Source: Clostridia bacterium
GTDB taxonomy: Bacteria; Bacillota; Clostridia; Oscillospirales; Acutalibacteraceae
Length of the DNA stretch: 58,289 nucleotides
NCBI GenBank assembly: GCA_017449935.1
Contig: JAFSYP010000089.1
Span: 1-58,289, forward strand
Direction: 5' to 3'
Each line of letters begins with the position of its first letter. Position 1 is the first letter of the stretch. A model generated the notes under the pieces. That model was not told the origin of the DNA. It saw only the letters and a program-made list of their open reading frames with translations, and did no database searches. Below, piece by piece: positions 50,010-58,289 of this stretch. The position numbers and the translations under genes were made by a program.

Positions 50010-50474
50010 ATGTCTTTTATTCTTTCCTTAACTTCTGTTGCGATCGTCGCGGCGTTCACCGTAAGCAATTCCGCGCTGGTCAGTTTGCTTGACTGCACCG
50101 ACGAGGAGAACGAATCGGCCATCGAAAAAGGTCTGGATACCATGTTTGTGGATCAGGAACTGCTGGTAAAAACCTTGCAGGGATTTGACTGCCATATGCA
50201 GTGCGCCGAAAACGAGATCCGTGTGGAAACGTCCTGCGGCGTGCTGCGGTATGCCCGAAGCAGCGCCGCGGAAAACTTCAAGATGTATGTGGATGAGATC
50301 CATGATGTGGACGCGCTGATCCGCAACATCCGTGCGTTCGAGGTCGACTACGGTCGAAACGTCCAGAGCTATACATACGATCACATCCGCCAAAACCTTG
50401 CGGACAATATGACGATCGCCGACATGGAGGTCCAGGACGACGACTGCCTGTATCTGACGATCAACCTGGAATAA
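50010..50474 (+). CDS. Hypothetical protein, partner of the Ycf46-like ATPase
   Basis: A 154-residue protein starting 31 bases after the AAA fragment with AAAGGAGATCATCATT upstream. It opens MSFILSLTSVAIV and ends YDHIRQNLADNMTIADMEVQDDDCLYLTINLE. The C-terminal shape resembles the DUF1257/Ycf35-like proteins that accompany Ycf46-type ATPases, but the match is weak. With its ATPase decapitated it may be an orphan. Function unknown. Confidence 0.55.
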   Translation: MSFILSLTSVAIVAAFTVSNSALVSLLDCTDEENESAIEKGLDTMFVDQELLVKTLQGFDCHMQCAENEIRVETSCGVLRYARSSAAENFKMYVDEIHDVDALIRNIRAFEVDYGRNVQSYTYDHIRQNLADNMTIADMEVQDDDCLYLTINLE

Positions 50475-50510
50475 AAAAGAAAGCAGCGCTGAGAGAAAGA
50501 AGAGGAAAAT

Positions 50511-52883
50511 ATGTCAAAGACGGGAAAAAGCGATCTTACGTTCCAGCCGTTTCTGTCGCCGCTGACAGTGATGGCGTTTGCCGTCGGCACCAGCTTGGGG
50601 TGGGGTTCGCTTGTCGTTACGGCCAATACCTATCTCAGACAGGCCGGCCCTTGGGGGAGCGTCTTCGGACTGCTCGCCGGCGCCGTCGTTATGCTGCTCG
50701 TCTGCCGGAACTACCACTATGTCTCGAACAAATATCCGGACGGCGCGGGCGTGTACACATACACAAAAAGCATTTTTGGATATGACCGCGCTTTTCTTAT
50801 CTCCTGGTTTGTTTTCCTGCTCTATTTCTCGATCTTCCTGGCCAATGCGACGGCGGTCCCTCTGTTTGTCCGCTATGCTTTCGGAGACGTTTTTCGGTTC
50901 GGTTATCTGTACACGATCTTCGGCTATGAAGTCTATATCGGCGAGATACTGCTGACCGCCGCCGCCATCGGACTGACCGTTCTGCTCCTGATTCGGAGCA
51001 AGCGCGGCGTCGCAAAGCTGATGGTCGTTCTGGTGGCGCTGTTTCTGGTCGGGCTCGTCGTCTGCTTTGCCGTGGCGATGATCCGGCATTTCTCCGGCTC
51101 CGAAGGATTTGACCCGGGATTTGTACCCGACAGTCTTCCAATCGGACAAGTCGCGAAGATCGCCTGCATCTCCCCGTGGGCTTTCATCGGATTTGAAAGC
51201 GTGACGCATTCGCTCGGAGAGTTCCGTTTTTCCAAGACCAAGCTTTTCCGGCTCCTGGCCGCTTCGGTCGTCATCTCGACGGCGCTGTACATTTTTGTCA
51301 CGCTCCTTTCGGTGACGGCCTATCCGCCGAGATATGAAAACTGGCTCGCTTACATCAACGATCTGGGCAACCTTTCCGGACTGGAAGCGCTTCCGGCATT
51401 CTACGCCGCGGGGCATTACCTCGGCAACACAGGATTGGTTCTGCTCTTTGTCTCGCTGTTTGCGTTGGTTGCGACCAGTCTGATCGCCAATCTTTGGGCG
51501 CTCAGCCGGCTGATCTGCGCGGTGGCGCAGGATTCGATCCTTCCGGAAAAATTCGCCAAGCTCAACAGAAGGGGCAACCCCGCAAACGCGTTTTTGCTCG
51601 TGGCCGGACTCTCGGTTGTGCTCATTTTCCTCGGCCGCTCGGCGATCGGCTGGATCGTCGACGTCACCACGATCATGGCGACGCTTCTCTACGGCATCGT
51701 TGCCGTGGCGGCGATGAAGTGCGCGAAAGTTGACAAACGCAAAACAGACTATTTTGCCGGACTGATCGTTTTGATCGTCATGGTCTGTTTCGGAGCGGTG
51801 CTGCTTGTACCGGGCCTTCGCTCGGATTCGTTGGAAGCGGAGACATACCTTCTGTTTATACTTTGGTCTGTGCTCGGCATGGTTTTCTTCCACCGTGTCA
51901 TCGCCAAGGATCAGGCGCGCCACTTCGGCAAAGCCATCATCGTTTGGCTCTTCCTGATCTCACTGATCATCTTTCTGGGGATCATCTGGATGGAAAAGAT
52001 CGAAAAGTCGGCAAGCGAACAGATCCTCACGGCGCTTGAGAACTACCACGCCGGAAACGCGTCCGCGGAGATCCTGGCGATGAGCGAGAGCGAGTACGTG
52101 GCCGTTCTGGACCATCAGTTCGATAAAACCAGCCTGACCGGTGTTTTTGTCGTGCTCGGTCTGTTTGCGCTCTCGATCGGCGGCTTCGTCAGCAATTACT
52201 TCTCCATGCGGAAATATGAAACCCTGCTGGAAAAGGAAGTCGCAGCCAAGACCGATCACATCGTCGAAATGCAGAACAACCTCGTGATCGGCATGGCCAC
52301 CATGGTCGAAAGCCGGGATAACTCCACCGGCGGACACATCCGGCGAACCAGCGACGTGGTGCGTATTCTCGTGGATGAAATGAAAAAGGACAACGCCCTC
52401 GGCATGAGCGACAGCTTCTACGCGGATGTGATCAAGGCCGCCCCGATGCACGACCTCGGCAAGATCGCCGTCGACGACGGCATTCTGCGCAAGCCCGGCA
52501 GATTCACGCCCGAGGAATATGAGGTGATGAAGTCGCACGCGAAGGAAGGCGCGCGGATCGTCGAAGAGATCATGAAGAACACGGACGACGAACAGTTCCG
52601 GCGCATCGCCGTAAACATGGCGCATTACCACCACGAGTGGGTCAACGGGGCGGGCTACCTCGAAAAGCTGAAAGACGACGAGATCCCGCTTGAGGCGCGG
52701 ATCATGGCGATCGCGGACGTCTATGACGCGCTCGTCTCCAAGCGCGTGTATAAGGAAAAAATGACCTTCGAGGAAGCGGACAGGATCATCCTCGGCGGCA
52801 TGGGCACACAGTTTGACAGTCGCCTGCTGCCGTACTATGAAGCGGCGCGCCCGAAGCTCGAAGCCTATTACGCCGAAAGTTGA
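50511..52883 (+). CDS. APC-family amino-acid permease fused to a variant HD-GYP domain
   Basis: A 790-residue fusion. Residues 1-490 form an APC-superfamily transporter of about 12 helices (helix 1 FAVGTSLGWGSLVV, helix 6 region ISPWAFIGFESVTHSLGE). An external loop with a further helix pair (about 475-565) leads to a coiled coil and an HD-GYP domain (590-790). The HD site APMHDLGKIAVDD is intact at H647-D648. The second motif reads HHEWVNGAGYL (707-717) instead of HHExxDGxGYP, so Pro and Asp are lost. It probably senses or carries an amino acid and adjusts a cyclic dinucleotide or binds a partner. AAGAAGAGG precedes the ATG. Confidence 0.85.
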   Translation: MSKTGKSDLTFQPFLSPLTVMAFAVGTSLGWGSLVVTANTYLRQAGPWGSVFGLLAGAVVMLLVCRNYHYVSNKYPDGAGVYTYTKSIFGYDRAFLISWFVFLLYFSIFLANATAVPLFVRYAFGDVFRFGYLYTIFGYEVYIGEILLTAAAIGLTVLLLIRSKRGVAKLMVVLVALFLVGLVVCFAVAMIRHFSGSEGFDPGFVPDSLPIGQVAKIACISPWAFIGFESVTHSLGEFRFSKTKLFRLLAASVVISTALYIFVTLLSVTAYPPRYENWLAYINDLGNLSGLEALPAFYAAGHYLGNTGLVLLFVSLFALVATSLIANLWALSRLICAVAQDSILPEKFAKLNRRGNPANAFLLVAGLSVVLIFLGRSAIGWIVDVTTIMATLLYGIVAVAAMKCAKVDKRKTDYFAGLIVLIVMVCFGAVLLVPGLRSDSLEAETYLLFILWSVLGMVFFHRVIAKDQARHFGKAIIVWLFLISLIIFLGIIWMEKIEKSASEQILTALENYHAGNASAEILAMSESEYVAVLDHQFDKTSLTGVFVVLGLFALSIGGFVSNYFSMRKYETLLEKEVAAKTDHIVEMQNNLVIGMATMVESRDNSTGGHIRRTSDVVRILVDEMKKDNALGMSDSFYADVIKAAPMHDLGKIAVDDGILRKPGRFTPEEYEVMKSHAKEGARIVEEIMKNTDDEQFRRIAVNMAHYHHEWVNGAGYLEKLKDDEIPLEARIMAIADVYDALVSKRVYKEKMTFEEADRIILGGMGTQFDSRLLPYYEAARPKLEAYYAES

Positions 52884-52909
52884 CGGTCAAACTTTTTTTG
52901 CATAAAGTA

Positions 52910-52938
52910 TTGACAAAGCGATCATGCCGTGCTACAAT
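52910..52938 (+). promoter_or_regulatory. Promoter of the T-box-controlled ligase gene
   Basis: A perfect TTGACA (52910-52915), a 17-base spacer and TACAAT (52933-52938), placing the start of RNA a few bases before the T-box leader. Confidence 0.8.
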
Positions 52939-52944
52939 CAAGAA

Positions 52945-53213
52945 AATTTACAAAGGCTGTGACGAAGACTGTCGGGTTCGTCGGATTTCAGAGAGCCGGT
53001 GGATGGTGCAAACCGGTATCTGCGTTCCCAGGACACATCACTTCTGAGCCGGAGGTCCGATAGCGTTTTGCAGGTAGGCGCCTCCCGTGACTGCTGCGTT
53101 AAGGCATAGGGATTGTCTGATCCCGAAGAGCGGCGTCTTCGGACGCAAATTGAGTGGTACCGCGGATGTTTCACATTCGTCTCAATGCATGTTGAGACGG
53201 ATGTTTTTTTATT
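52945..53213 (+). promoter_or_regulatory. T-box riboswitch, specifier ATC (isoleucine)
   Basis: Stem I is readable: GGCT/AGCC (52955-52958, 53047-53050), GAAG/CTTC (52964-52967, 53041-53044) and TGTCGGG pairing with CCC and GACA (52970-52976; 53027-53035). The AGAGAG block (52990-52995) and the distal hairpin CCGGTGGATGGTGCAAACCGG are also present. The strand between GACA and CTTC reads C-ATC-A, giving specifier ATC (53037-53039). The T-box core TGGTACCGCGG is at 53155-53165, followed by a terminator (53173-53204) and TTTTTTTT. Uncharged tRNA-Ile should stabilise the antiterminator and turn on the ligase gene. Confidence 0.9.
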
Positions 53214-53240
53214 ATTCTTTTCAAAAAGGAGGTCGTTTTC

Positions 53241-55508
53241 ATGTCTACCGTCGATTCCGGAAAACTGCTGGAGGTCGCGCAGCGCATTCGCGAGATGCGG
53301 GTGATCGAGAACATTACCGAGGCCGAAATGGCCGCGAAAACGGAAGTCACGCTCGAACAGTATCTGGAGTATGAAGCCGGTCGGCTTGATTTCCCCTTTA
53401 CCTTTATCCACAAGTGCGCGCAGGCGTTCGGCGTGGGCATGACGGATCTGCTCGAAGGGCAGAGCGCGCATCTGTCGTCGTATACCGTTACCCGCAAGGG
53501 CGAGGGACATGCCACCGCCAAGGAAAACGGCATCGAGATCCAGAATCTCGCGCCCATGTTCCGCAAGAAGCTGTCCGAGCCGTACTACGTGCGCTACGCC
53601 TACGATCCCGAGCTTCAGGATAAACCGATCCACCAGACGACGCACTCCGGCCAGGAATTCGATTTCATCCTCTCCGGCCGTCTCAAGGTGCAGGTCGGCG
53701 AGCATGTGGAGTATCTGTCCGAGGGCGACAGCATCTACTACAACAGCTCCACACCGCACGGCATGATCGCCGTCGACGGACAGGACTGCCTGTTCCTGGC
53801 GGTCGTGCTGCCCGGGCAGAACGAGAGCGAGCCGGTCGTGCGCGAGGCGCTGCTGCAAACGCCGGAAGCCGACGTCAAAACGGTCGCAGACAACTTCATC
53901 GATACCGTCGAGGACGAAAAGGGCGTGCTCCGGAAGATCTCGTTCAAAAACGAGGAGAGCTTCAACTTCGGGTTCGACGTCGTGGACGTCATCGCACAGC
54001 GCACGCCGGAAAAGCTGGCGCTTCTGCACGTTTCGCAGGACAAGGTCGAGCGCCGCTTCACCTTCTCCGATATTAAGCGCGCCTCCAACCAGTGCGCCAA
54101 CTACTTCAAGGCGCTGGGCATCGGCCGCGGCGACAAGGTCATGCTCGTACTCAAGCGGCATTACCAGTTCTGGTTCGCCATGGTCGCGCTGCACAAGCTG
54201 GGCGCGATCGCCATCCCCGCCTCCAACCAGCTTCAGTCGCACGACTTTGAGTACCGCTTCCGCTCCGCGGGCGTGAGCGCCATCCTCTGCACGGCTGACG
54301 GCGACACGGCCAATCAGGTCGATCTCGCCGCCGAAACGTGTCCGGAGCTTCGGCACAGGATCATCGTGAACGGCACGCGTGAGGGCTGGCACACGTTCGA
54401 CGAGGAATATTCCCTGTACAGCACGCATTTCCGCCGCCGCGGCGATTCCCCCTGCGGCAGCGACACCTCCCTGATGTTCTTTACGTCCGGCACCACGGGC
54501 TATCCGAAGATCGCCGCGCACAGCTACAAATACGCGCTCGGTCACTACATCACCGCCAAATACTGGCACGGCGCCGACAGGGACGGCCTGCACTTCACCA
54601 TCTCCGACACCGGCTGGGGCAAGGCGCTCTGGGGCAAGCTGTACGGCCAGTGGCTGTGCGAATGCGCCGTGTTCGTCTACGATTTCGACCGCTTCCATGC
54701 CGAGGACATCCTGCCGCTGTTCGCGCAGTACAGGATCACGTCCTTCTGCGCGCCGCCGACGATGCTGCGCATGATGATCAAGCAGGATCTGTCCTCGTAC
54801 GATTTCTCCTCCGTGCGGCACATGACCACCGCAGGCGAGGCGCTCAACCCCGAGGTCTACCGCCAGTTTGAAAAAGCGACGGGACTGCATATCATGGAAG
54901 GCTTCGGCCAGACCGAAACGACTATGGTCATCGGCAACCTCATGGGCGCCAGCCATAAGATCGGCTCCATGGGCAAGGCCTCTCCCCTGTACGACATCAT
55001 GCTCATGGACCCGGACGGTAAAGAGGTCCCCGTCGGACAGACGGGCGAGATCGTCGTCAAAACATCCGACTATGTGCCCTGCGGTCTGTTCAAGGGCTAT
55101 TACCGCGATCCCGAAAAGACCGAGGAGGTCTGGCACGACGGGTATTACCACACCGGCGACGTGGCCTGGAAGGACGAAGACGGCTTCTACTGGTACGTCA
55201 GCCGCGTGGACGACGTGATCAAGTCCTCCGGATACCGCATCGGCCCGTTCGAGATCGAAAGCGTTATCATGGAGCTGCCGTACGTGCTGGAATGCGGCGT
55301 CTCCGCCGCGCCGGACGAGGTGCGCGGACAGGTCGTCAAGGCCAGCGTCGTGCTGGTCCCCGGCACAGAGGGCACGGAGGAACTGAAAAAAGAGATCCAG
55401 ACCTACGTCAAAGAGCACACCGCGCCCTACAAATACCCGCGTATCGTCGTCTTCCGCGACAGCCTGCCGAAATCCACCGGCGGCAAGATCCAGCGGAACA
55501 AGCTGTGA
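53241..55508 (+). CDS. XRE-cupin-AMP-dependent acyl-CoA synthetase fusion
   Basis: A 755-residue protein in three parts. An XRE HTH (about 8-70, MAAKTEVTLEQYLEYEAGRL) is followed by a cupin (130-195, with HSGQEF and STPHGM giving likely metal or ligand residues). The third part is a full ANL-family ligase (235-755) with TSGTTGYPK (415-423), GFGQTET, YYHTGDVAW and the catalytic Lys in GGKIQRNK. It should activate a carboxylic acid to acyl-CoA via acyl-AMP; the HTH-cupin part may sense the acid. AAGGAGG precedes the ATG. Being under an Ile-reading T-box and beside VOR genes, branched short acids such as 2-methylbutyrate are the best guess. Confidence 0.88.
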   Translation: MSTVDSGKLLEVAQRIREMRVIENITEAEMAAKTEVTLEQYLEYEAGRLDFPFTFIHKCAQAFGVGMTDLLEGQSAHLSSYTVTRKGEGHATAKENGIEIQNLAPMFRKKLSEPYYVRYAYDPELQDKPIHQTTHSGQEFDFILSGRLKVQVGEHVEYLSEGDSIYYNSSTPHGMIAVDGQDCLFLAVVLPGQNESEPVVREALLQTPEADVKTVADNFIDTVEDEKGVLRKISFKNEESFNFGFDVVDVIAQRTPEKLALLHVSQDKVERRFTFSDIKRASNQCANYFKALGIGRGDKVMLVLKRHYQFWFAMVALHKLGAIAIPASNQLQSHDFEYRFRSAGVSAILCTADGDTANQVDLAAETCPELRHRIIVNGTREGWHTFDEEYSLYSTHFRRRGDSPCGSDTSLMFFTSGTTGYPKIAAHSYKYALGHYITAKYWHGADRDGLHFTISDTGWGKALWGKLYGQWLCECAVFVYDFDRFHAEDILPLFAQYRITSFCAPPTMLRMMIKQDLSSYDFSSVRHMTTAGEALNPEVYRQFEKATGLHIMEGFGQTETTMVIGNLMGASHKIGSMGKASPLYDIMLMDPDGKEVPVGQTGEIVVKTSDYVPCGLFKGYYRDPEKTEEVWHDGYYHTGDVAWKDEDGFYWYVSRVDDVIKSSGYRIGPFEIESVIMELPYVLECGVSAAPDEVRGQVVKASVVLVPGTEGTEELKKEIQTYVKEHTAPYKYPRIVVFRDSLPKSTGGKIQRNKL

Positions 55509-55560
55509 TCGCTTCCCCGCAATCTTCCCCACAATCCCTTTATTCTTCAAACTAAAATCA

Positions 55561-55589
55561 TTGACATCCCCCGCGACTTGTGCTATACT
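55561..55589 (+). promoter_or_regulatory. Promoter of the MinD-like/vor gene set
   Basis: A perfect TTGACA (55561-55566), a 17-base spacer and TATACT (55584-55589), about 90 bases before the ATPase gene. Thus these genes can be transcribed apart from the T-box leader, although no terminator separates them from the ligase. Confidence 0.75.
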
Positions 55590-55677
55590 ATCGTGTGGTA
55601 AATTCCCGGATGCACCGCATCCGTCTGGCGGGCAAGTCGCTCTCGGACGGGTGCTTTTTCACGAACACAGGTGGTTT

Positions 55678-56340
55678 ATGGATTTTAAACGCATCACTCT
55701 GCTCGCCGGCCATTACGGCAGCGGAAAGACCAACATCGCCGTCAACCTCGCCATGCTGCTGCGGCAGACGCGCATGCGCGTGGCGATCGCGGATCTGGAC
55801 ATCGTCAATCCCTATTTCCGCACCAAGGACAGCCAGTATTCCCTGGAGCAGGCGGGCATCCGCTTTATTTGTTCGGAATACGCCAATTCCAATGTGGACA
55901 TCCCCGCCCTGCCGCAGACGCTCTACGCCGTCACGGACGACCGGGAGCTGACCTGCGTGCTGGACATCGGCGGCGACGACCGCGGCGCGCTCGCGCTCGG
56001 CAGACTCGCGCCGGCGATCGCCGAGGAAAACGACTTTGAGATGCTTTTCGTCGTCAACTTCTACCGTCCGCTGACGCAGACGCCGCAGGATGCGCTGGAC
56101 GTGATGCGCGAGATCGAAGCTGCCGGTCATCTGCCCTTCACGGGCGTCGTCAACAATTCAAACCTCGGCGACGAAACGACGCCGGAAACGGTGCTGCGTA
56201 CGGCACAGCGTACGGCGGAGCTTTGCGCGCTCAGCGGCCTGCCTCTCGTGTTCACGAGCGTGCACCGTCCCCTCCTGCCCGCGCTGGAGGGCAAATTACC
56301 CAATCTGATCGGGCTTGATCTGCAAGCCAAAATACGATAA
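55678..56340 (+). CDS. MinD/ParA-like P-loop ATPase
   Basis: A 220-residue ATPase with P-loop GHYGSGKT (11-18), the switch region [15 protein letters not shown] and [14 protein letters not shown]. It belongs to the small SIMIBI-type proteins often found next to 2-oxoacid:ferredoxin oxidoreductase genes, where a role in cluster or cofactor delivery is suspected but not shown. The ATG at 55678 follows AGGTGG; upstream in-frame codons lie over the promoter. It is 13 bases before the ferredoxin gene. Confidence 0.8.
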   Translation: MDFKRITLLAGHYGSGKTNIAVNLAMLLRQTRMRVAIADLDIVNPYFRTKDSQYSLEQAGIRFICSEYANSNVDIPALPQTLYAVTDDRELTCVLDIGGDDRGALALGRLAPAIAEENDFEMLFVVNFYRPLTQTPQDALDVMREIEAAGHLPFTGVVNNSNLGDETTPETVLRTAQRTAELCALSGLPLVFTSVHRPLLPALEGKLPNLIGLDLQAKIR

Positions 56341-56353
56341 AAGGAGAATGGTT

Positions 56354-56560
56354 ATGGCAAAACTGACGTTCAAAACCGAGATCTGCAAGGGCTGCGGTCT
56401 GTGTATCAACGCTTGCCCGAAAGGCGTTCTGGAGCTGAATAAAGACAAGCTCAACGGCAAGGGACATCACCCTGTCGAAGCTGCCTATCCCGACAAATGC
56501 ATCGGCTGCGCTTTCTGCGCGACGATGTGTCCCGATTGCGTGATTACAGTAGAAAGGTGA
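56354..56560 (+). CDS. vorD: Ferredoxin-type subunit of 2-oxoacid:ferredoxin oxidoreductase
   Basis: A 68-residue protein with two 4Fe-4S sites, [12 protein letters not shown] and [12 protein letters not shown], with a small insertion between them. It acts as the delta (electron-carrying) subunit for the oxidoreductase encoded next. AAAGGAGA lies about seven bases before ATG 56354, which is preferred over ATG 56348. The alpha-subunit gene starts 10 bases after its stop. Confidence 0.88.
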   Translation: MAKLTFKTEICKGCGLCINACPKGVLELNKDKLNGKGHHPVEAAYPDKCIGCAFCATMCPDCVITVER

Positions 56561-56570
56561 GTGAAAAAGA

Positions 56571-57629
56571 ATGGCTGACAAAGTATTGATGAAGGGCAAC
56601 GAAGCCATCGCGGAAGCCGCTATCCTCGCCGGCTGCCGCCATTACTTCGGCTACCCCATCACCCCCCAGACGGAGATCGCCGCCTATATGGCCAAGCGTA
56701 TGCCCAAGATCGGCGGTACGTTCCTGCAGGCGGAAAGTGAGATCGCCGCCATCAACATGGTCTACGGCTGCGCCTCCGCGGGCAAACGCGCAATGACCTC
56801 CTCCTCCAGCCCCGGCGTCTCGCTCAAGGGCGAAGGCATTTCCTATATGGCGGGTTCCGATCTGCCCGGTCTGATCGTCAACGTACAGCGCGGCGGTCCC
56901 GGCCTCGGCGGCATCCAGCCTTCCCAGTCCGACTACTTCCAGTCCACCCGCGGCGGCGGACACGGCGACTACCATCTGATCGTGCTCGCGCCCGCTTCCG
57001 TGCAGGAAATGGCGGATATGACCGTCAAGGGCTTCGATCTTGCGGACAAGTACCGTATGCCCGTCATGCTGCTGGCAGACGGCACCATGGGACAGATGAT
57101 GGAGCCCGTGTCGCTTGACCTTTCCGTCAGCGAAGCGCCCGAAAAGCCGTGGGCGACCACCGGCACGAAGCTCGCGCGCAAGCATAACATCATCAACTCC
57201 CTTTCCCTCGTTCCGGAAGAGCTGGAGAGGCTCAACAACGAGCGCTACGCGAAGTACGACCTCGTAAAGAAAAACGAGGTGCTGTACGAGGAGTTCCTGA
57301 CGGACGACGCTGAGATCTGCATCGTGGCGTTCGGCATCGCAGCCAGAGTCTCCAAAAACGCCGTCGTCACCGCGCGCAAAAACGGCGTCAAGGTCGGTCT
57401 GATCCGTCCCATCACGCTCTGGCCGTTCCCGGAAGAAGTGATCCGCAAAGCCGCCGATCACGTCCGGCGCTTCATCTCCGTGGAGCTGTCCATGGGACAG
57501 ATGATCGAGGACGTGCGTCTGGCCGTCAACGGCAAAGCGCCCGTGGAGCTGTGCTACCGCGTGGGCGGCATGATCCCCACGCCCGACCAGGTCCTGGATG
57601 CAATCGAAAACGGAGGTGCGAAAGAATGA
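56571..57629 (+). CDS. vorB: 2-oxoacid:ferredoxin oxidoreductase alpha subunit (branched-chain, VorB type)
   Basis: A 352-residue subunit carrying the pyrimidine-binding and transketolase C-terminal domains. LMKGNEAIAEAAILAGCRHYFGYPITPQTEI, AESEIAAINMVYGCASAGKRAMTSSSSPG and GLGGIQPSQSDYFQSTRGGGHGDYHL are typical of the VOR/KOR branch. With the TPP subunit it interconverts 2-oxoacids and acyl-CoA plus CO2 using ferredoxin. The branched-chain call rests on similarity to proteins annotated VorB and on the neighbouring Ile T-box; a 2-oxoglutarate enzyme remains possible. ATGA overlap with the next gene. Confidence 0.88.
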   Translation: MADKVLMKGNEAIAEAAILAGCRHYFGYPITPQTEIAAYMAKRMPKIGGTFLQAESEIAAINMVYGCASAGKRAMTSSSSPGVSLKGEGISYMAGSDLPGLIVNVQRGGPGLGGIQPSQSDYFQSTRGGGHGDYHLIVLAPASVQEMADMTVKGFDLADKYRMPVMLLADGTMGQMMEPVSLDLSVSEAPEKPWATTGTKLARKHNIINSLSLVPEELERLNNERYAKYDLVKKNEVLYEEFLTDDAEICIVAFGIAARVSKNAVVTARKNGVKVGLIRPITLWPFPEEVIRKAADHVRRFISVELSMGQMIEDVRLAVNGKAPVELCYRVGGMIPTPDQVLDAIENGGAKE

Positions 57630-58289
57630 TCGTATTTGAGAAACCCCATGCGCTCACAGATGCGCCCATGCATTACTGCCCCGGCTGCACGCACGGCATC
57701 GTCCACCGTCTGGTGGCGGAAGCCATCGACGCGCTGGGCATCGAAGGCAAGACGGTCGGCATCGCGCCGGTCGGCTGCTCCGTGATGGCCTACAACTATT
57801 TCGCCTGCGACATGATCGAAGCCGCGCACGGCCGCGCGCCGGCTGTGGCGACGGGCGTCAAGCGTTCCGATCCCGACGGTCTGATCGTGTTCACCTACCA
57901 GGGCGACGGCGATCTCGCGTCCATCGGTATGGCGGAGACGGTCCACGCCGCCGCCAGAAACGAAAACATCACCATCATCTTCATCAACAACGCCATTTAC
58001 GGCATGACCGGCGGCCAGATGGCGCCCACGTCCCTGCCCGGCCAGGTCACGCAGACCTCGCCCTACGGCCGCGACGTCAAGGCGTGCGGCTATCCGGTGC
58101 GCGTGTGCGAAATGCTCGCCACGCTCGACGGTCCCGAATATCTCGAACGCGTCGCCGTCAACAACATCAAGAACATCAAGGCGGCCGGCAAAGCGATCCG
58201 CAAGGCGTTCCAGAACCAGATCGACGGCAAGGGCTTCTCGCTGATCGAGGTTATTTCGAGCTGCCCGACCAACTGGGGCATGACGCCGC
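57626..58289 (+). CDS. vorA: 2-oxoacid:ferredoxin oxidoreductase TPP-binding (beta) subunit, cut by window end
   Basis: The first 221 residues of the thiamine-diphosphate subunit. YCPGCTHGIVHR near the N-terminus, GIAPVGCSVM, and the TPP motif YQGDGDLASIG...IIFINNAIYGMTGGQ are present. It starts inside the stop of the alpha gene (ATGA) and runs off the window at the stretch SSCPTNWGMTP. A gamma subunit gene is expected next. Together with vorD and vorB it forms the catalytic complex. Confidence 0.9.
   Translation, partial: MIVFEKPHALTDAPMHYCPGCTHGIVHRLVAEAIDALGIEGKTVGIAPVGCSVMAYNYFACDMIEAAHGRAPAVATGVKRSDPDGLIVFTYQGDGDLASIGMAETVHAAARNENITIIFINNAIYGMTGGQMAPTSLPGQVTQTSPYGRDVKACGYPVRVCEMLATLDGPEYLERVAVNNIKNIKAAGKAIRKAFQNQIDGKGFSLIEVISSCPTNWGMTP

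Noticed and set aside
52938-55550. 870-codon minus-strand frame over the ligase and T-box
   Set aside because: It runs antisense through a structured RNA leader and a complete ANL ligase; no ribosome-binding site.

Overview
The window is a 58.3 kb piece of a bacterial chromosome. GC-rich coding sequence with Gram-positive ribosome-binding sites (AGGAGG type), TTGACA/TATAAT promoters, a T-box riboswitch, GAAC-N4-GTTC LexA-type boxes, ferredoxin-dependent 2-oxoacid metabolism and HD-GYP proteins all suggest an anaerobic, GC-rich member of the Clostridia, such as a gut or rumen Oscillospirales-like lineage. The exact taxon cannot be told from sequence alone.

Layout. 1-6.3 kb: a secreted sialate O-acetylesterase-like enzyme, a D,D-carboxypeptidase, a metallophosphoesterase, an MFS transporter and a decayed ATPase fragment. 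6.3-12.5 kb: serC-serA and pgk-tpiA-gpmI are transcribed divergently from one control region, so 3-phosphoglycerate is directed to serine or to lower glycolysis from a single locus. 12.6-17.1 kb: zinc-ribbon proteins, a phosphoesterase, a GPH-type transporter and an MntP-like pump, all on the minus strand.

17.2-31.4 kb: an accessory island beginning just after tRNA-Leu(GAG). It holds an AbiEi-like antitoxin overlapping an HTH protein, then a seven-gene operon (HNH, Fic, hsdM, hsdS, DUF5343, Swt1-like HEPN, hsdR). A repeat-rich zone follows, with an 11-bp iteron-like array, helically spaced G5TTTCA repeats, an HTH/zinc-finger plus SHOCT pair without a recombinase, and a fragment of a second HsdR. 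An HD-GYP sensor and a frameshifted zinc-ribbon gene close the island. Several imperfect direct repeats bracket these modules, and no integrase is present.

31.4-40.8 kb: alpha/beta and SGNH hydrolases, a minus-strand AAA+ / J-like / HIRAN operon behind a palindromic operator, a pseudogene, a tiny secreted protein, an Ltp-type lipoprotein, an esterase and a Gfo/Idh/MocA oxidoreductase. 40.9-42.7 kb: two LexA-type boxes control a sigma-r4/XRE regulator, a small protein and a GH25 muramidase, which looks like a domesticated SOS-induced lysis cassette. 42.7-50.5 kb: a teichoic-acid-type transferase, a surface protein built of a ~94-residue repeat, a GH78 rhamnosidase, a secreted unknown and a 5'-truncated Ycf46-like AAA gene with its partner.

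50.5-58.3 kb: an amino-acid permease fused to an HD-GYP domain is followed by a T-box leader whose specifier reads ATC (Ile). The leader controls an XRE-cupin-acyl-CoA ligase fusion. Next come a MinD-like ATPase, a ferredoxin and the alpha and TPP subunits of a branched-chain 2-oxoacid:ferredoxin oxidoreductase (the last cut by the window end). Together they suggest isoleucine-responsive activation and reductive carboxylation of branched short-chain acids.
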